64,000 bases of DNA from Linum tenue (Eukaryota; Streptophyta; Magnoliopsida; Malpighiales; Linaceae): the NCBI GenBank assembly GCA_946122785.1, contig CAMGYJ010000011.1:16120001-16184000 (forward strand), written 5' to 3'. Under the pieces are notes generated by a model that was given only the letters and a program-made list of their open reading frames with translations, did not search any database and was not told where the DNA came from. Positions 44,601 through 55,841 of this stretch are shown piece by piece (positions within the stretch are counted from its first letter, which is position 1; every line of letters begins with the position of its first letter). A program made the translations under genes and the position numbers.

Positions 44601-45910
44601 TCATAAACACCATCCTCCTGGGTGAACAGGTTTTCATAGAAGCTCATCACTAAGGCCTTGAGGTCTTCCTAGCTATCAACCCAATTTCCGTTAGAGTCCC
44701 TCAAAGCCATAATTCTGTTTCTTCTACGCCTTCTGGTAGCTTGCTGATGAAAAAAAGAGGTGTTCTGTTCTCCCAACTTTACCCATTTTTCATTTGCCCT
44801 CTGGTACCAGAGAACTTCCTCTTGAGCAATGATGACATCCAAATCTTTCTCGAGTTTAATCTGGAGCTTTAGGAGGCTCGGCCTAAACGAGTCCGCCAGT
44901 CTAGTATTCACTCCCTGGAGCCTCGCAAGCAGTCTTCTTTTTTGACGAAAAGTGGAGCCAAACACGTCCCTGTGCCAATCCTTTAGCTTCCCCGTCATCT
45001 CGTTCAAAGAATTGCAGAAATTCGAGTCCTTGAGCCAACTATCCTCCATGAATTTATTGAATTGAGGATGCAGGAGCCACGCTGCCTCAAATCGAAACGG
45101 TTTTGAATCCCCGTTAGTCAACTGTTGAAAGGAGTAGGTCGCAAGAATCGGCAGATGGTCTGAATGAATCTTTGGAAGGTGTTGAATCACAGTGTTGGGG
45201 AAAGCTGAGATCCACGAGTCATTGCAAAGGGCTCGGTCCAAACGGCTAGCTCTATGAGTTGAATTTGTATCTCCCCTGAACCACGTATAACGCGGTCCCG
45301 AGAAGCCCAAGTCCGTCAAGCAAGCCTCATTCATCCACCCTAGGAACTTCTTACACCGTCTGAAATCCCTGGCTGAGCAAGCATTATTTTTCTCCGTTGG
45401 AGAGGAGATCGCGTTGAAGTCCCCTGTGATGAACCACGTGAGATTCCAAACTTTGCTGAAGCCGATGAGCTGCTCCCAGAGAAGGGTATGATACTTGTAC
45501 TTGGGGCTGCCATAAATGCTGGACAGAATCCAATCTTCGTGACCATACTTCTCCACTTTGACAGTAATATGCTGTTTGCTGGCATTCAGAGGAGTCACCC
45601 TAAAATCCGCAGACTTCCACGCTAGCCAGATACCACCCGATCTTCCATCCGCGTCCACTCTGATGATTTCATCATATCCCAGCTTGCTGCACACTGTATT
45701 AGCCTTGTCTCCACTGATTTGAGGCTCCAAAATAATCAGGAAATCAGGTTTGTGAACATCCCTCATCAGGCGAATAGCCCTTTTGAATTTCCTACTACCT
45801 GCACCACACACATTCCAGGATAAAATTTTAAAGTTAGTTTGATAAACCATTAATAAAAAATCAAGGAAGAAAAGAAGGGGGAGCAGAGTCAAGTGCGGAT
45901 CGAGGCTCAT
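41687..45910 (-). pseudogene. LINE ORF2: endonuclease, reverse transcriptase, RNase H, with three stop codons
   Basis: One frame of 1408 codons runs from the ATG at 45910-45908 to TAG at 41689-41687. The endonuclease part has ILSWNVCGAG, ILEPQISG, GRSGGIWLAW, WFITGDFNAI, SRLDRALCND and SDHLPIL. The RT part has APGPDGYQAVFYQKFW, FRPISLNN, QSGFIKGRQTNDNI, VIKIDLEKAYDRLH, RGVRQGDPLSPFLF and the catalytic FADD (HLFFADDLILF). Then come a zf-RVT-like region (CQLC and HCLRDC) and RNase H (NTDGAP, LVELWGIHQGL, ETDSQLAI, GNRAAD). Stops lie at 44671-44669 (TAG), 44062-44060 (TAG, where KAYDRLH is normally followed by Trp) and 41824-41822 (TGA, where RAAD is normally followed by Trp or Phe). Catalytic residues are intact, but the protein cannot be made full length. 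Confidence 0.95.
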
Positions 45911-48481
45911 GAGCTCGTGGGTATTGGGATCGTGTTATCCCCTTCTTGAACCGTGGCCACCAGGGCTTTCTCTATAGGTGTTTCCCCCATAGCCACGTCC
46001 CCTGAGTTCGACCCGCTGTTACTGTCTGTGAGCTCCGCTTGTTTCTGAGCAGTATTGCAGAACTCCTCGATCGCTTTTAGGGAAATCGGAAGCGAAGTCT
46101 GCTTGTGTTTCAAGTGAATCTCCTTCTTCCCAGGGCTGAGAATCTGAAGCGATTTCTTGGTCGTTTTGAGGTTGATTCCCTTCGGCTGCAGGGCCTGATT
46201 TTTCTTTTGTTTGTGCTCCTGTTTTCGCGAAGAGAGAACGTCGGAGTTGGGGTTCCGATTCTCTTTCTGTTGGAGGTTCAGATCAGGTACAGCAAGGATT
46301 TGGATCTTAGTGTTGTTCATCTCCACTACTTCTTGCGAGGCCTGTGGATTGGGCTGGGTCACGTTTAGCACTGTGGGTTTGGAGGAAGACGCCTTGGGCT
46401 CCCCTTTCCTATCAGCTGAAGCCATCTCCTTAGATTTGGGCTCAACTTGTCGCCACTCCTGGGCCGGCCAAGCTTTACTATTACCGTTGGCCGCTTTCAC
46501 CCCCAGCACCTCCTTTCCCTTATCTTTTCCCTGTAATCCCTGCCCCGACCCTAGGGGTGGGCAACGGGACGGGACGGGATACCCGTCCCGTTTTAAACGG
46601 GTACCCAATCCCGTTTGGAGACCAAAGTCCATCCCATATCCCAAACTCATATGGGAAACGGGTACCCATTTCCCGTACGGGACGGATAACGGGTACCCAT
46701 ACTACCCATAAATACCCAAAGTTTAAACCACTAAAATTTTAACAAAAGTTTAAACTTAACTTGTATTTGTTTAACAATCACAAGACACAAAATACATCCC
46801 GATAACAAATACTCGGTTTGCAAATAACACATTCATGAACAATCACAACACATAGAAATAAATCATTCCAAGCACCAAATTATCAAATAAGAAGTTTCAT
46901 TCAACACAACCAAATGGGAGGCATGCTGCTACTTTTATTGTGTTGCTGAATGCAGAAAGTGTCCAAATTTTTAGGTTCATGGGAAGCTAAAATCTATAGC
47001 AGAGAAGCTGAGTGCTAAAATCTATAGCAGAGAAGCTCAGTCTCACTGAAAGGGTAAGGGCCCTGGGCCCAAATGGAAAATGGAATTGAAATTGCAAGGG
47101 TGAGAGCCGAAATGGCCAATAGGTTCTGAATTGGGTTGGGCTGCCTTTATATTGAATGGGAATAACGGGTACCCATATTACCCAAGCGGGTATTCGCGGG
47201 TAACCCGCGGGTACCCATATTAGGAATGTACAATCCCAAGTCCCATCCGTTTATAATATTATGGGTAATATGGGTACCCGTAACCCTTAAAAAATGGGAC
47301 GGGTACGGGTATACCCAAATACCCGTTTCCCGTTGCCCACCCCTACCCGACCCTTTGCTCTGTTCCCCCTTTCCTTTTGTGCCCTGATTCATCTTCCCGA
47401 CCTCAATCTTCCCCTTTCCTTTAGTTCCTCCCAAACTCACGCCCTCCTCTTGATTCTTTCCTGATCTATTCCCCTGATATCTCGGCTGATCCGGCACCTG
47501 TTTCCTTATCTGGCGTTTTGATTTTCTGACCACTTGCATCCAAGGGCCGTAGCCGGCGGGGATTTCCGGCGACTCTGCCACCGGCGGGGAGTTCTGCGTT
47601 TGATCAGGTGCCATCATAATAGTCAGCGGAGGAGGCGGTAGCTTCAACGGACAGGAGTCTTCCTTATGGCCTATTCGCCCACAGGAGTAGCAGATCGTCG
47701 GAAGGTTTTCGTATAATACTTGCTGCCATTCTCCATCGAGCCTGATGCGCGTGGGGAGGGGCTTGCTCATGTCTAGCTCGATGACAATACGAGCAAACTT
47801 GCCCCTTTCCAATTTTTCTGTGTGATAATCCAGCTTAACCGTCCTGCCAACTAGATTACCAATAGCAAAGAGAATTTCCCGGTGATAGAAGTGAACGGGC
47901 AATTCAGGGAATTGAACCCACGCCACCACTGACCTATAGGGCTTATCAGAAGTGCGGAATGCCGGCGACCATTGATGAACCACAAGGTAATGATCCAGGA
48001 CAACCCAAGGGCCACCAGTTAGGGCTTTCAAGTAATCTTGATCATTCCCAAAGGTCGCCAAAAAAGTATCATTGTTTAAATCCAAAATCTCAAGGGAACC
48101 CATCGGTCTCCACATCCAGCGAAGTTGCGAACATAAGTATGAAAAGGCCACCGCTCGACCCAGTAATCGCACAACAAGCGTCTTCTTCCAGGGCTGACAG
48201 AGCCTTTACTTGAGATTTTCCGATATCCTCAACTCTGGTTCGCCTTGGAAAGAACCGGCTTCCAGATCATTTGTGCCTACAAATGTCCATTGGGATTTCG
48301 ATCTCGATGTTTCTGACGCGATCCCAGCCAGTGACGCTTTGAAGTTCATAGGTTGTGCCGATGACTCACTCGATAATGGATCTTTCTCTAGGGAGATGAG
48401 AGCTGGATCGTCAGGCGGCCGTCCAGACAGGCCTGGGTTCGTCGCCGACGGTGAAGAGGTAAGAGAATTCAGAGAGAGCAT
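45907..48481 (-). pseudogene. LINE ORF1 (DUF4283 plus CCHC knuckle), with one stop and a hAT insertion
   Basis: From the ATG at 48481 the frame reads MLSLNSLTSSPSATNPGLSG and stops at TAA (48208-48206). The same frame continues RLCQPWKKTLVVRLLGRAVA, then FGNDQDYLKALTGGPWVVLD and RGKFARIVIELDMSKPLPTR, which is the DUF4283 RNA-binding region. A zinc knuckle CYSCGRIGHKEDSC (C-X2-C-X4-H-X4-C) follows. A hAT element with its TSD adds 802 bp; when it is discounted the frame runs straight on (KGKEVLGVKAANGNSKAW and a Lys/Gln/Ser-rich tail) to TGA at 45909-45907. Without the insertion it would encode about 590 residues. ORF1 binds the element RNA. Its stop overlaps the ORF2 start (ATGA). Confidence 0.92.
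46552..47345. mobile_element. hAT-type element inside LINE ORF1, 794 bp, 8-bp TSD
   Basis: The ends are inverted repeats beginning TAGGGGTGGGCAACGGG on both strands. The flanks carry the identical octamer CCCGACCC (46544-46551 and 47346-47353). Both subterminal zones are dense in ACCCGT/ACGGGT words. No transposase. The hAT that hosts the retrotransposon at 57906-61888 is a second copy of the same family in the opposite orientation. Confidence 0.95.
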
Positions 48482-48579
48482 CTTTCTCTAGCGAAAATGA
48501 TCAGTCTGGAGGACGAGGACGTAAGCATTTGTTCAACTAATCCTTGCCTCAGAGTTGATAATCTCACGGCACTTCAATT

Positions 48580-49670
48580 ACTTGATAAAGATGTCACCCT
48601 GATTACCCGCCCATCCATCCCAACCTAGCTAGTTCATAATAGATCCCCTTACTCAACTCCTAGTAATTAATTATTATATATGTAGGTTTGGTGTGATTGC
48701 CTTGTTGTACCTACCTAGCTCACTCCTTGACTTATTTGTAATTAATATAATTCAATCAAACGGTCAGTGACATGAGTCGTGAGTTAGATGCTAGGATGTA
48801 TAAATGCTATATATATAGTTATTTATTTATTTGATGGTTCACCCCTAATGCAAAAAAACTCCCGGCTTTAGTAGTTATGCAATTTGCCCATCATCCGTCT
48901 CTCAATTCCTCAAAATCTAGCTTTAAATTATCATTACCCTCCTGCAGGCTGCAGCCATCCGCCCATCCCTCCTTTTTAGACAAAGAGAAACACAAGTTGT
49001 TACTGCAACAATTACCTAGCTATATATATAGTTCCACTTCCGCAAGGAAATATGTCAGTTATGCTCTTTGCTAACCTTCCTCTCGCTAGCTACGAAATGC
49101 TTCCATCCCTCCTCCTATGGAAATGGAACCTAGCTAGTCCCCCGTCTCTTAGGAATTCGTGTTCAAAGGCCCCTCCAATTCACTAAATAACCTCAATTTC
49201 ATTGTCACAAGCGATCCCATCCCATCAACGGCCACCACGTACGTCGCGACCAAGAACTTGTCCAAGGGACCTGAGGCCTGAGCTGAAGACGATAATGGAG
49301 CCGTTTGGCGATGGAGAAACAGGCGAAGGGGAGTCTTAATGAATTGATGATGCTAATAATTATCACCTGTTGATCGAAGCTTATCGTTGAGACAGAGCGA
49401 TTAATATAATGGGGGTTTTCGTATAATTAATAATAGACGAAAAATAGTTGTAATATGCAAAAACAAAAGACAAATGCATAATAATTCGACGCATGCATAA
49501 TAAGGGAATATGACCAGATTGACTCTTAGCTCGATGACAATTTAATTTAATTCTCTTGTTACGTACAATTATATTGGTGAATCAGGTGAAAACAAGGGAT
49601 GTTTTAGAGTGTAGAAGAGTTACGTTGAACAACCTCCATGGGGACATAACATAAGCAAGATTTTAATTTG
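48580..49670. other. Intergenic DNA with the second arm of a long-range inverted repeat
   Basis: Positions 48588-48740 are an inverted copy of 36983-37130 (shared words include CCAACCTAGCTAGTTCATAA against TTATGAACTAGGTTGG, and GTACCTACCTAGCT). The remainder is AT-rich without a gene. Confidence 0.6.
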
Positions 49671-50806
49671 AGGCTATACCCGTCTGTGTCATACGAGCCG
49701 AAACAATCTCTGGAAGCCGACCTGCTTCCTAACGGTCACGTTGTGGGCAAGAACACTAGGCAGGCTTGAAGAGGTATGTGGTAAGGACTGGATGGAGTTC
49801 AGACCTGAGAGCTGGGTTGCACAAAGATCCAAAGGGAACGATATCTTCAACGATCACGATGGTGCTGATAAATAAGAAGAATTTGAGTACTATTCATGTG
49901 TCATCCTACAAGTTTGCGACATTCATGGCTGGGCCAAGGTCAGTGACGCACCCAAAAAATTTTATATAGGGGTGTCCTCTTTCAAAAAATAAAGTAAAAT
50001 ATATAATTAAATAATTCTAAAATAAGAAAAATACTCAATTCGCACAAGTTAAAAACAGTCCACGATGTATTTTCATATTCTCAAAAAAGTTGTAAAATAC
50101 ATTTGGTGTCTACACTGCTCAACAAATTTATCTCGATATATCCTACTAGACAATCATTCACGAACTGCCATATATTCGACTTCTAAATTTGCTCTTGATG
50201 TAACTTAAAACTGAAAAGACACTTTCAACACTTGCCGTACAACCATAAAATCAATACAAATTAAAGGTAGCTTGTAATTAGATTAATTGTTAGGTTTTGA
50301 AAATAATTAAAGGTAGAGAATAGATTTTTGCTATTACACAGTGTTTAGAATAGAACAACTAAAAAAAGTTGTAGCCTAATGGAAATTGTATTTATTAATA
50401 ATACTAGTGTCCCGGGTTTGAATTACCCAAACTACCACTTCTATTCCTATATGCAAACTACGAATGAGAGTAGGATAATCGTTTTTTCAAATTTCAGGGT
50501 GTCCCGGACGATTAATTATAATATTTTTTCTATACGCAATTTACCACCGGGGGTTGGATAATCAATTTTCCAAAATTTAGGGGTGTCCCGTGACACCCCA
50601 AATGCCCATGGGTCCGCCCCTGGCCAAGGTCGTGCTCAGGTATGAAAACAACATACACACAAATGAAAAACATAATCTGTTGTGTTCTGCGTAGGTATAA
50701 GATTAATGTGGTGGATGATCATCCCATTGTCCCGCAGCCTTCTATCATGATGTTCATGAGATATGGTCTGAAGGTCAAGAGTTTCAAGCAGGACACGAGG
50801 GAGTAG
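49671..50806 (+). pseudogene. CYP96-like (CYP86 clan) cytochrome P450 pseudogene, C-terminal part
   Basis: Readable pieces are RLYPSVSYEPKQSLEADLLP with NGHVVGKNT (after the K-helix), GRLEEVCGKDWMEFRPESW (PERF-type region), STIHVSSYKFATFMAGPRS then C-S-G (heme-binding loop with the Cys that ligands the iron) and, after a GT/AG intron-like gap, YKINVVDDHPIVPQPSIMMF and MRYGLKVKSFKQ ending in TAG at 50804-50806. The pattern matches CYP96A members, ER-bound alkane/fatty-acid mid-chain or omega hydroxylases. The ExxR helix and everything upstream are gone, the frame shifts at least twice, the invariant Leu after the heme Cys is Ser, and the block after the heme loop is missing. A hAT element splits the heme motif. 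Not functional. Confidence 0.85.
49941..50622. mobile_element. hAT-type element in the P450 heme motif, 682 bp, 8-bp TSD
   Basis: The flanking octamer GCCAAGGT is identical on both sides (49933-49940 and 50623-50630). The left end CAGTGACGCACCC and the right end, reverse-complemented CAGGGGCGGACCC, are imperfect inverted repeats, continued inward by GGGGTGTC words. Non-coding. It sits exactly between the codons for GPRS and Cys of the host pseudogene. Confidence 0.93.
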
Positions 50807-51376
50807 AACCACTGGCCCTCTTTATGTGTGGAGATAAGTCATAAAAGAATGTTATAAGTTATGTGACGAGAAATCAATAATATTTGTAACTCCATGTACC
50901 TTTTACATGTTGATGAATATGCAACTTAATTTGTTAATATGTAGTCGTACATATGCCATGCATGTACGTGAAATATGTTGAGGGCATACAAAATGCGCTT
51001 GAATAAGTTATGGCTAGGACTAGGATGAATTCTTGGGCACAATCCCGAACCACAATTTTAAATAGTAATGTATAATTTCTCTAATATAAAGTTGGGGAGT
51101 TGTCATATAAATAGCAAACTCAATTGGTATGCAATTTATGAGAAATTGAGAATAATTACTCGCACTGTCCTGAAGAATCACATAATATCATTAACAACTT
51201 CTCAATTGCCCTTTAAATTGCACATCATAACAAAAAAAAAAAATGATTGCTAAAAAATTATGTGCATGAGCTTATGCTAATATATGATGATTTTAGTACG
51301 TGAGACTTGCTGGGTTGGCAAGGGTAGAATAGGATGGGGATAGCCTTGATGTAGAAGGGTTAGGACCTAGGGGACC
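50807..51376. other. AT-rich intergenic DNA
   Basis: Nothing recognised. Confidence 0.45.
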
Positions 51377-51960
51377 TTTTTTCTTCCTGAAAATAATTTC
51401 ATTAAGTAAGCAAATGGACAAGCTAGAAAGGAAATACCGCCACCATCATAATACAATAAGGGCATAAAAACACCCAACCAAAAGGCCCATAATAACAGTC
51501 CAAAGCCCAACCAGACCCAAGTAACTCCAAGCCCAGACAAGGAGAGGCCATTCCCAACTCAGTTGAAGATGAGGGCTCATGGAATCATTAGCGACCGCCA
51601 ACAACGTCGACCTTCAACATCCCCCAACAATCCAATAAAGAGGAAAAGATTTGACCTACCAAACTGGAGAATGTCACCAACGATCCTACCCACCCTGCAA
51701 GAGGAACTCCGAGATCACCTCCGATCAATTCTCAAGAAACAAGCGCTACCACCACTTTTCGACATACAAGATAAACACTAGAGTGAAGAGCGGTCCTTGT
51801 CTCGTTGACAAACCATGAGGAATAGTCTTTCTTTAAGATCTTCAAACCGAGTTCAAGTCTGGCGGTATTGCATCTTCGAAACACCTAGATTTACTTGGTG
51901 AAGCAAGGAGTTAGAAGAAAGATAAGAGAAAGAGAATACAAGCTAAACTTTAAGGTAAGT
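51377..51960 (-). mobile_element. 5'-truncated LINE trailer (probable)
   Basis: Read on the minus strand, the segment ends with TTAATGAAATTATTTTCAGG followed by an A-rich tail (T-rich on the plus strand at 51379-51392). This is a typical plant LINE 3' trailer, preceded by GGGCCTTTT/GGGCTTGG-type words. No conserved ORF2 motif is left, and no TSD was found, so the upstream limit is approximate. Confidence 0.4.
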
Positions 51961-52880
51961 CTAGCCTTCTTTGCCACTTAGAGCAAAATATCACGAAATC
52001 TGAAGAATAAGAACATAGGACAAAGGGATGAACCCGCAAGGGAACATAGACAATTATCCACGAAGAGAAGGGAATAGAACCAACAAAGGGAACCCAAAAG
52101 CTGGAAAATGGAGGCAACAGAAAAGAGAAACAAAGGAGAGAAGCCAATAGGAAGAACGAAACTACAAATGAACAGACATGAAAAAAGGAAACAGAGACAA
52201 TGGCGTAGCTAGACTTTAAGTTGATTGGGTTCTTAAAAATCAATAATACTAAAGTCTATGCATCTAATGGACTTTGAGTTTATTGGGGTTCTTACGTACA
52301 ACTAGCACCGACGAAAGTATGAGATCTTAAACCTGAAAGATCGTACTAAACCTCATATATCTAACAATTTTTTTGCCCAATTTCTTTTCAAAGTGGAGTC
52401 TTCAAACCTCTGTCCTCAACCCTTCCCTCCATTAGTGGGTGGAGGGTTGTCGTTGACAGCAGCCCCGTAGCTGGCAAAAGAAGTTGATGCTCAAAAGATG
52501 GAGGAAAATTTCTAGAGATAGATTGGCTTGGAAGTTGGAAGAGAGATGTCGGAAGGAAGATACAACGACGATGGTGAGTCGAAGTCCTCTCTTGAACTCT
52601 GCTGCTTTTCTGGATTGGACGACGGTTCTTTTCACGCCAACCACAATGATTCTTGCCTTAGATCTGGATATAAGCAAATCCTGCTCAAATATGGATACGA
52701 GCGATTCTTGCTCAAATCTGGATACGATCTGAAACTCATCACCCTACTCGTACCACCTCTACGGCCAGTAGAGCGAATAAATCTTTTTGCGTGGTTTTCA
52801 TCTAATAATACAAACAAATTCAATTTGTGCTGGAGAAATGATGTGTTGAGCTTCGCACATTAGAATACATAGCACATGGG
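51961..52880. other. Unassigned stretch with a short tandem repeat
   Basis: A 28-29-bp unit (CTGGATA(T/C)... ending TGCTCAAAT) is repeated about three times at 52664-52730. Frames here are short and unrecognised. The words GACTTTAAGTTGATTGGG and GACTTTGAGTTTATTGGGG (52213 and 52269) form another local duplication. Confidence 0.4.
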
Positions 52881-53560
52881 GCTAGGGATCACAATTATCC
52901 ACCCACGGGTAATTTTACTAAATTTGAAATAGACTCATTGATTATGGATTAGGTATGAGTGAAGTCCATATGAGTTCGAGAATTTGTATATGAATTTGGG
53001 TAGGGTATGAATATTGCTTTCATATTCTAAATGAGCATGGATTGGGTATGGATACCTATTTTACTTGAAAGTATTTTAATTACACGTACAAAAATTGGAC
53101 CTATGTGTAGAACTTATATAGTTTAAATATCAAAATGTAATAAAAAAATTTTAGGTACCGAAATATAATTTTCTATCGATAGTTTGAGGACTTACATGAA
53201 AAAAATTCAAAGGTCTATTAAGTTTAGGTACCAGACTATAATTTATATATTGATACGGGTAGCCCAAATTTATTAGCAAGGATTGAAATACCGTACCGGA
53301 GGTTGTACCGGAAAAGTCAGGGGTAGGGTATTTTATGTTAAAACCGTGGTTTAACCATGGTTGAATCGCTTAATACCGCCGGTACAGTACGGTATTTTCT
53401 AGTCTAACCACCGATACGGTACGGTATTTCAATCCTTGTTTATTAGTTTAAAATCTTACCTAACCTAAATAAATGAGCACGAGTATAAATTCATCAAATT
53501 CTACTTATTTATAATCTATCTAGATTACATTCCAACAACGTTACCTAATAAAATAGCTAT
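52881..53560. repeat. Degraded repeat carrying a nested miniature hAT element
   Basis: The left end CTAGGGATCACAATTATCC resembles a hAT end. The body shares words (AGGTACC, ACCCATA-type) with the spacer at 27212-27706. The right limit is eroded. The 162-bp element at 53277-53438 is inserted in it. Confidence 0.4.
53277..53438. mobile_element. Miniature hAT-type element, 162 bp, 8-bp TSD
   Basis: The ends are inverted repeats: the left reads CAAGGATTGAAATACCGTAC, and the right end reverse-complements to the same sequence. Both flanks are TTTATTAG (53269-53276 and 53439-53446). Internal words GGTACGGTA and TACCGG are inverted too. Non-coding. Confidence 0.9.
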
Positions 53561-54256
53561 GGATATGGATAAAATTTCCATTAATGCTGACGGGTTATGG
53601 AGTCAGCTCTGTTCAAAGCCCATCTTAGGCCCAACTGGATCCGGTCCGTTCGGGATCCAAATGAACGCCGAAAGTATGGTCCTCTCCGGCATAAACCTAA
53701 TCGTGCCCTTCTGTCGCCATTATTTGTGGCAGAAACAACAACAGCCTTGGCAGAGTGGTCTCTAACTTAGATCATAGTCGTCAACATCAGTGGGAGGTAT
53801 CGGAAAACTTCACGATCTGGTTTAGCAACAAAAACTGAAGAAAAATGTCGCAGACAACGGCACAGGCGATGAGGATTATGACGATGAAGTTTATAACCAA
53901 CAAGCTCCTTTCGAGGAAACAGTTCGTGGTGGATGTGTTGCATCCAAGGAAAGCAAAAGTTTCCAAGGTATATTGGCCTTTTCGCAGTGCGATTGGCCAT
54001 TTTTTGTTCTTTCCATTTTTTTTTCTTTTGCATCTCTTCTTTTCTTGACTTCAATGAATCGTTCGTTCTTTGTTGTTGTTCAATCGCGAAGGCCGAGCTG
54101 AAAGAGAAACTTGGGAGCTTATACGAAGTTAAGGATCCAAACAAGATATTCGTGTTCAAATTCCGTACTCATTTTGGCGGCAGGAAATCTACCGGGTTTG
54201 GGCTGATTTACAACTCTGTTGACAATGCGAAGAAGTACGAGGCCAAGTACAGTCTG

Positions 54257-55841
54257 ATTAGGGTTTAGGAGATTATCTTAATATTCTTCTTATTGATTAC
54301 GAATGAATCAAAAAAAGTACATATATATAGGGAATTACTAGAAAATCTTAATAGACTATCCTAATATGACTCAAAGACTACTAACCATATATGATAATAA
54401 TCCTAATAATATTATAATAAATCATTACCTCCACCTTCAGACCAACCTTGCCATCAAGGTTGACAAATTTAACCCACATTCTCGCTTTGATGTCGCAACC
54501 GACGCGTTGATTCCCCCATTTCTTTCGCTTTCTTTTCTTTCAATTATGCACCATCCCTTCCCAAGCCATTGAGCCCAGTCGATAGCCTGTTTGAGTCCTA
54601 GGCATGTTCCGGAAACACTGCTCATCCTTCGTTTGAAACCCATTGACCTTTTTCTTGTTCAGCCTGCACCCAAGACCTTGTACATCCCACCTTCCTCTTG
54701 GTTTCAGCCTGCAACTCCACCTTCTCGTAGCCCACTTCTTTTTTATCCGCTTCGGCCCGCCAAGGCTTATATGAGCTGACTCAAAGCTTGATCCGCCCGA
54801 CCCGGCGGCCCAGGCACTCGTGCGGCCCATCGAACCCAGTTGTTGTTGACCCAAGGCCTGTGATCTAGGGTTTGGGCGTTGAAAGAACTCGTCGCCGCCC
54901 TCCTCCATCAACTTCTTCGACTCCAGCATCTCCTTCGGCCACGAATAGATTCCCCGACGATAAGTCCAGCCGACTTCCGCTGCCTTCTCCTAGTCAGTCG
55001 ATGTTGCCGCGACAGCCAACCGCTCACTTCGCTGCTCTGTCGAAAATGACCAGCATCCCGCCGCTTCCTTCTTACCCCACCCCGGCATCGAGCCCACCTC
55101 CTGGCGAACAAGAGTCAGGACCGGGTCGCGTCTTGTCCCCTATCGCTCCTCCCCTCGAGTCGAAGCCTTCTCCAGTAGCTCGACTATAGCCGTCGCCTCC
55201 ACCTCCACGTCGGAACCCATTTCGACAGGAATAATCTCCTCTGCCTCTGCCATCGCTGCGTAAACGGCGTCATTCGGCCCTGCCTTGGGTGTCGCTTCGG
55301 TCCAAACTGCCGCAAGGGCGACCGTCAAGCCCCCAACCGCCACCTTCCTCTTGGCCCTGATGGCCTCGAGAGTCGCTTCCAGCTGTTCCAGCAGTTTCTT
55401 AACGGTGAGTCGTGATGTACTCATTAGGGCTCTTATTGGTAGGAAGCTAACCCTGGTTGAGAGTTGTGACGAACTCGCTCTCGGAACCAGGCTTTGATAC
55501 CAAATGATAGGAACAAATTCCTATCGGGTTTGATATTTGAGGATTAGGGTTTATACAAACACAATTAGGGATTGAGATTGGGATTTAGAAAAGAAGAAGA
55601 GAAAGATATAGAATCGACCTAAGCCTTTAGAGGGATTAAGAACGAGAATTGAGAGGATGGAGAGATTAGGGTTTAGGAGATTATCTTAATATTCTTTTTA
55701 TTGATTACGAATGAATCACAAAGTAGATATATATAAGGAATTACTAGAAAAACCTAATAGACTATCCTAATATGAATCAAAGACTACTAACCATATCTAT
55801 TAATAATCTTAATAATATTATAATAAATCGTGTTTCCATCA
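54257..55841 (-). mobile_element. Copia-type non-autonomous LTR element in eS24 intron 2, 3' LTR truncated
   Basis: On the minus strand the complete LTR is 55841-55505 (337 bp, starting TGATGGAAACACG, ending TTGTTCCTATCA, with TATATATAT as TATA box). It is followed after two bases by the primer site TGGTATCAAAGC (55502-55491), complementary to initiator tRNA-Met. A second, partial LTR copy (54424-54257) follows the purine-rich GAAGGTGGAGGTAA. It ends abruptly in the word GATTAGGG, which is shared with eS24 exon 2, so the distal half of this LTR is deleted. No TSD is left. The body has only broken frames, such as 55424-55140 (MSTSRLTVKKLLEQLEATLE), possibly gag-derived. No RT or integrase. Confidence 0.8.

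Larger units (their letters stand above)
41511..48579 (-). mobile_element. Full-length plant L1-type LINE, about 7 kb, with 15-bp TSD
   Basis: A perfect 15-mer, CACGGCACTTCAATT, lies at 41511-41525 and 48565-48579. On the minus strand the element runs from 48564 through an 83-bp leader, ORF1, ORF2, a trailer of about 150 bp and a poly(A) tail (T run at 41524-41537 on the plus strand). A TSD of this length, a poly(A) tail and both ORFs show a full-length target-primed insertion. It contains one hAT element (46552-47345). Both ORFs remain in frame end to end apart from four single-base stops, so the insertion is fairly recent. Confidence 0.96.
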
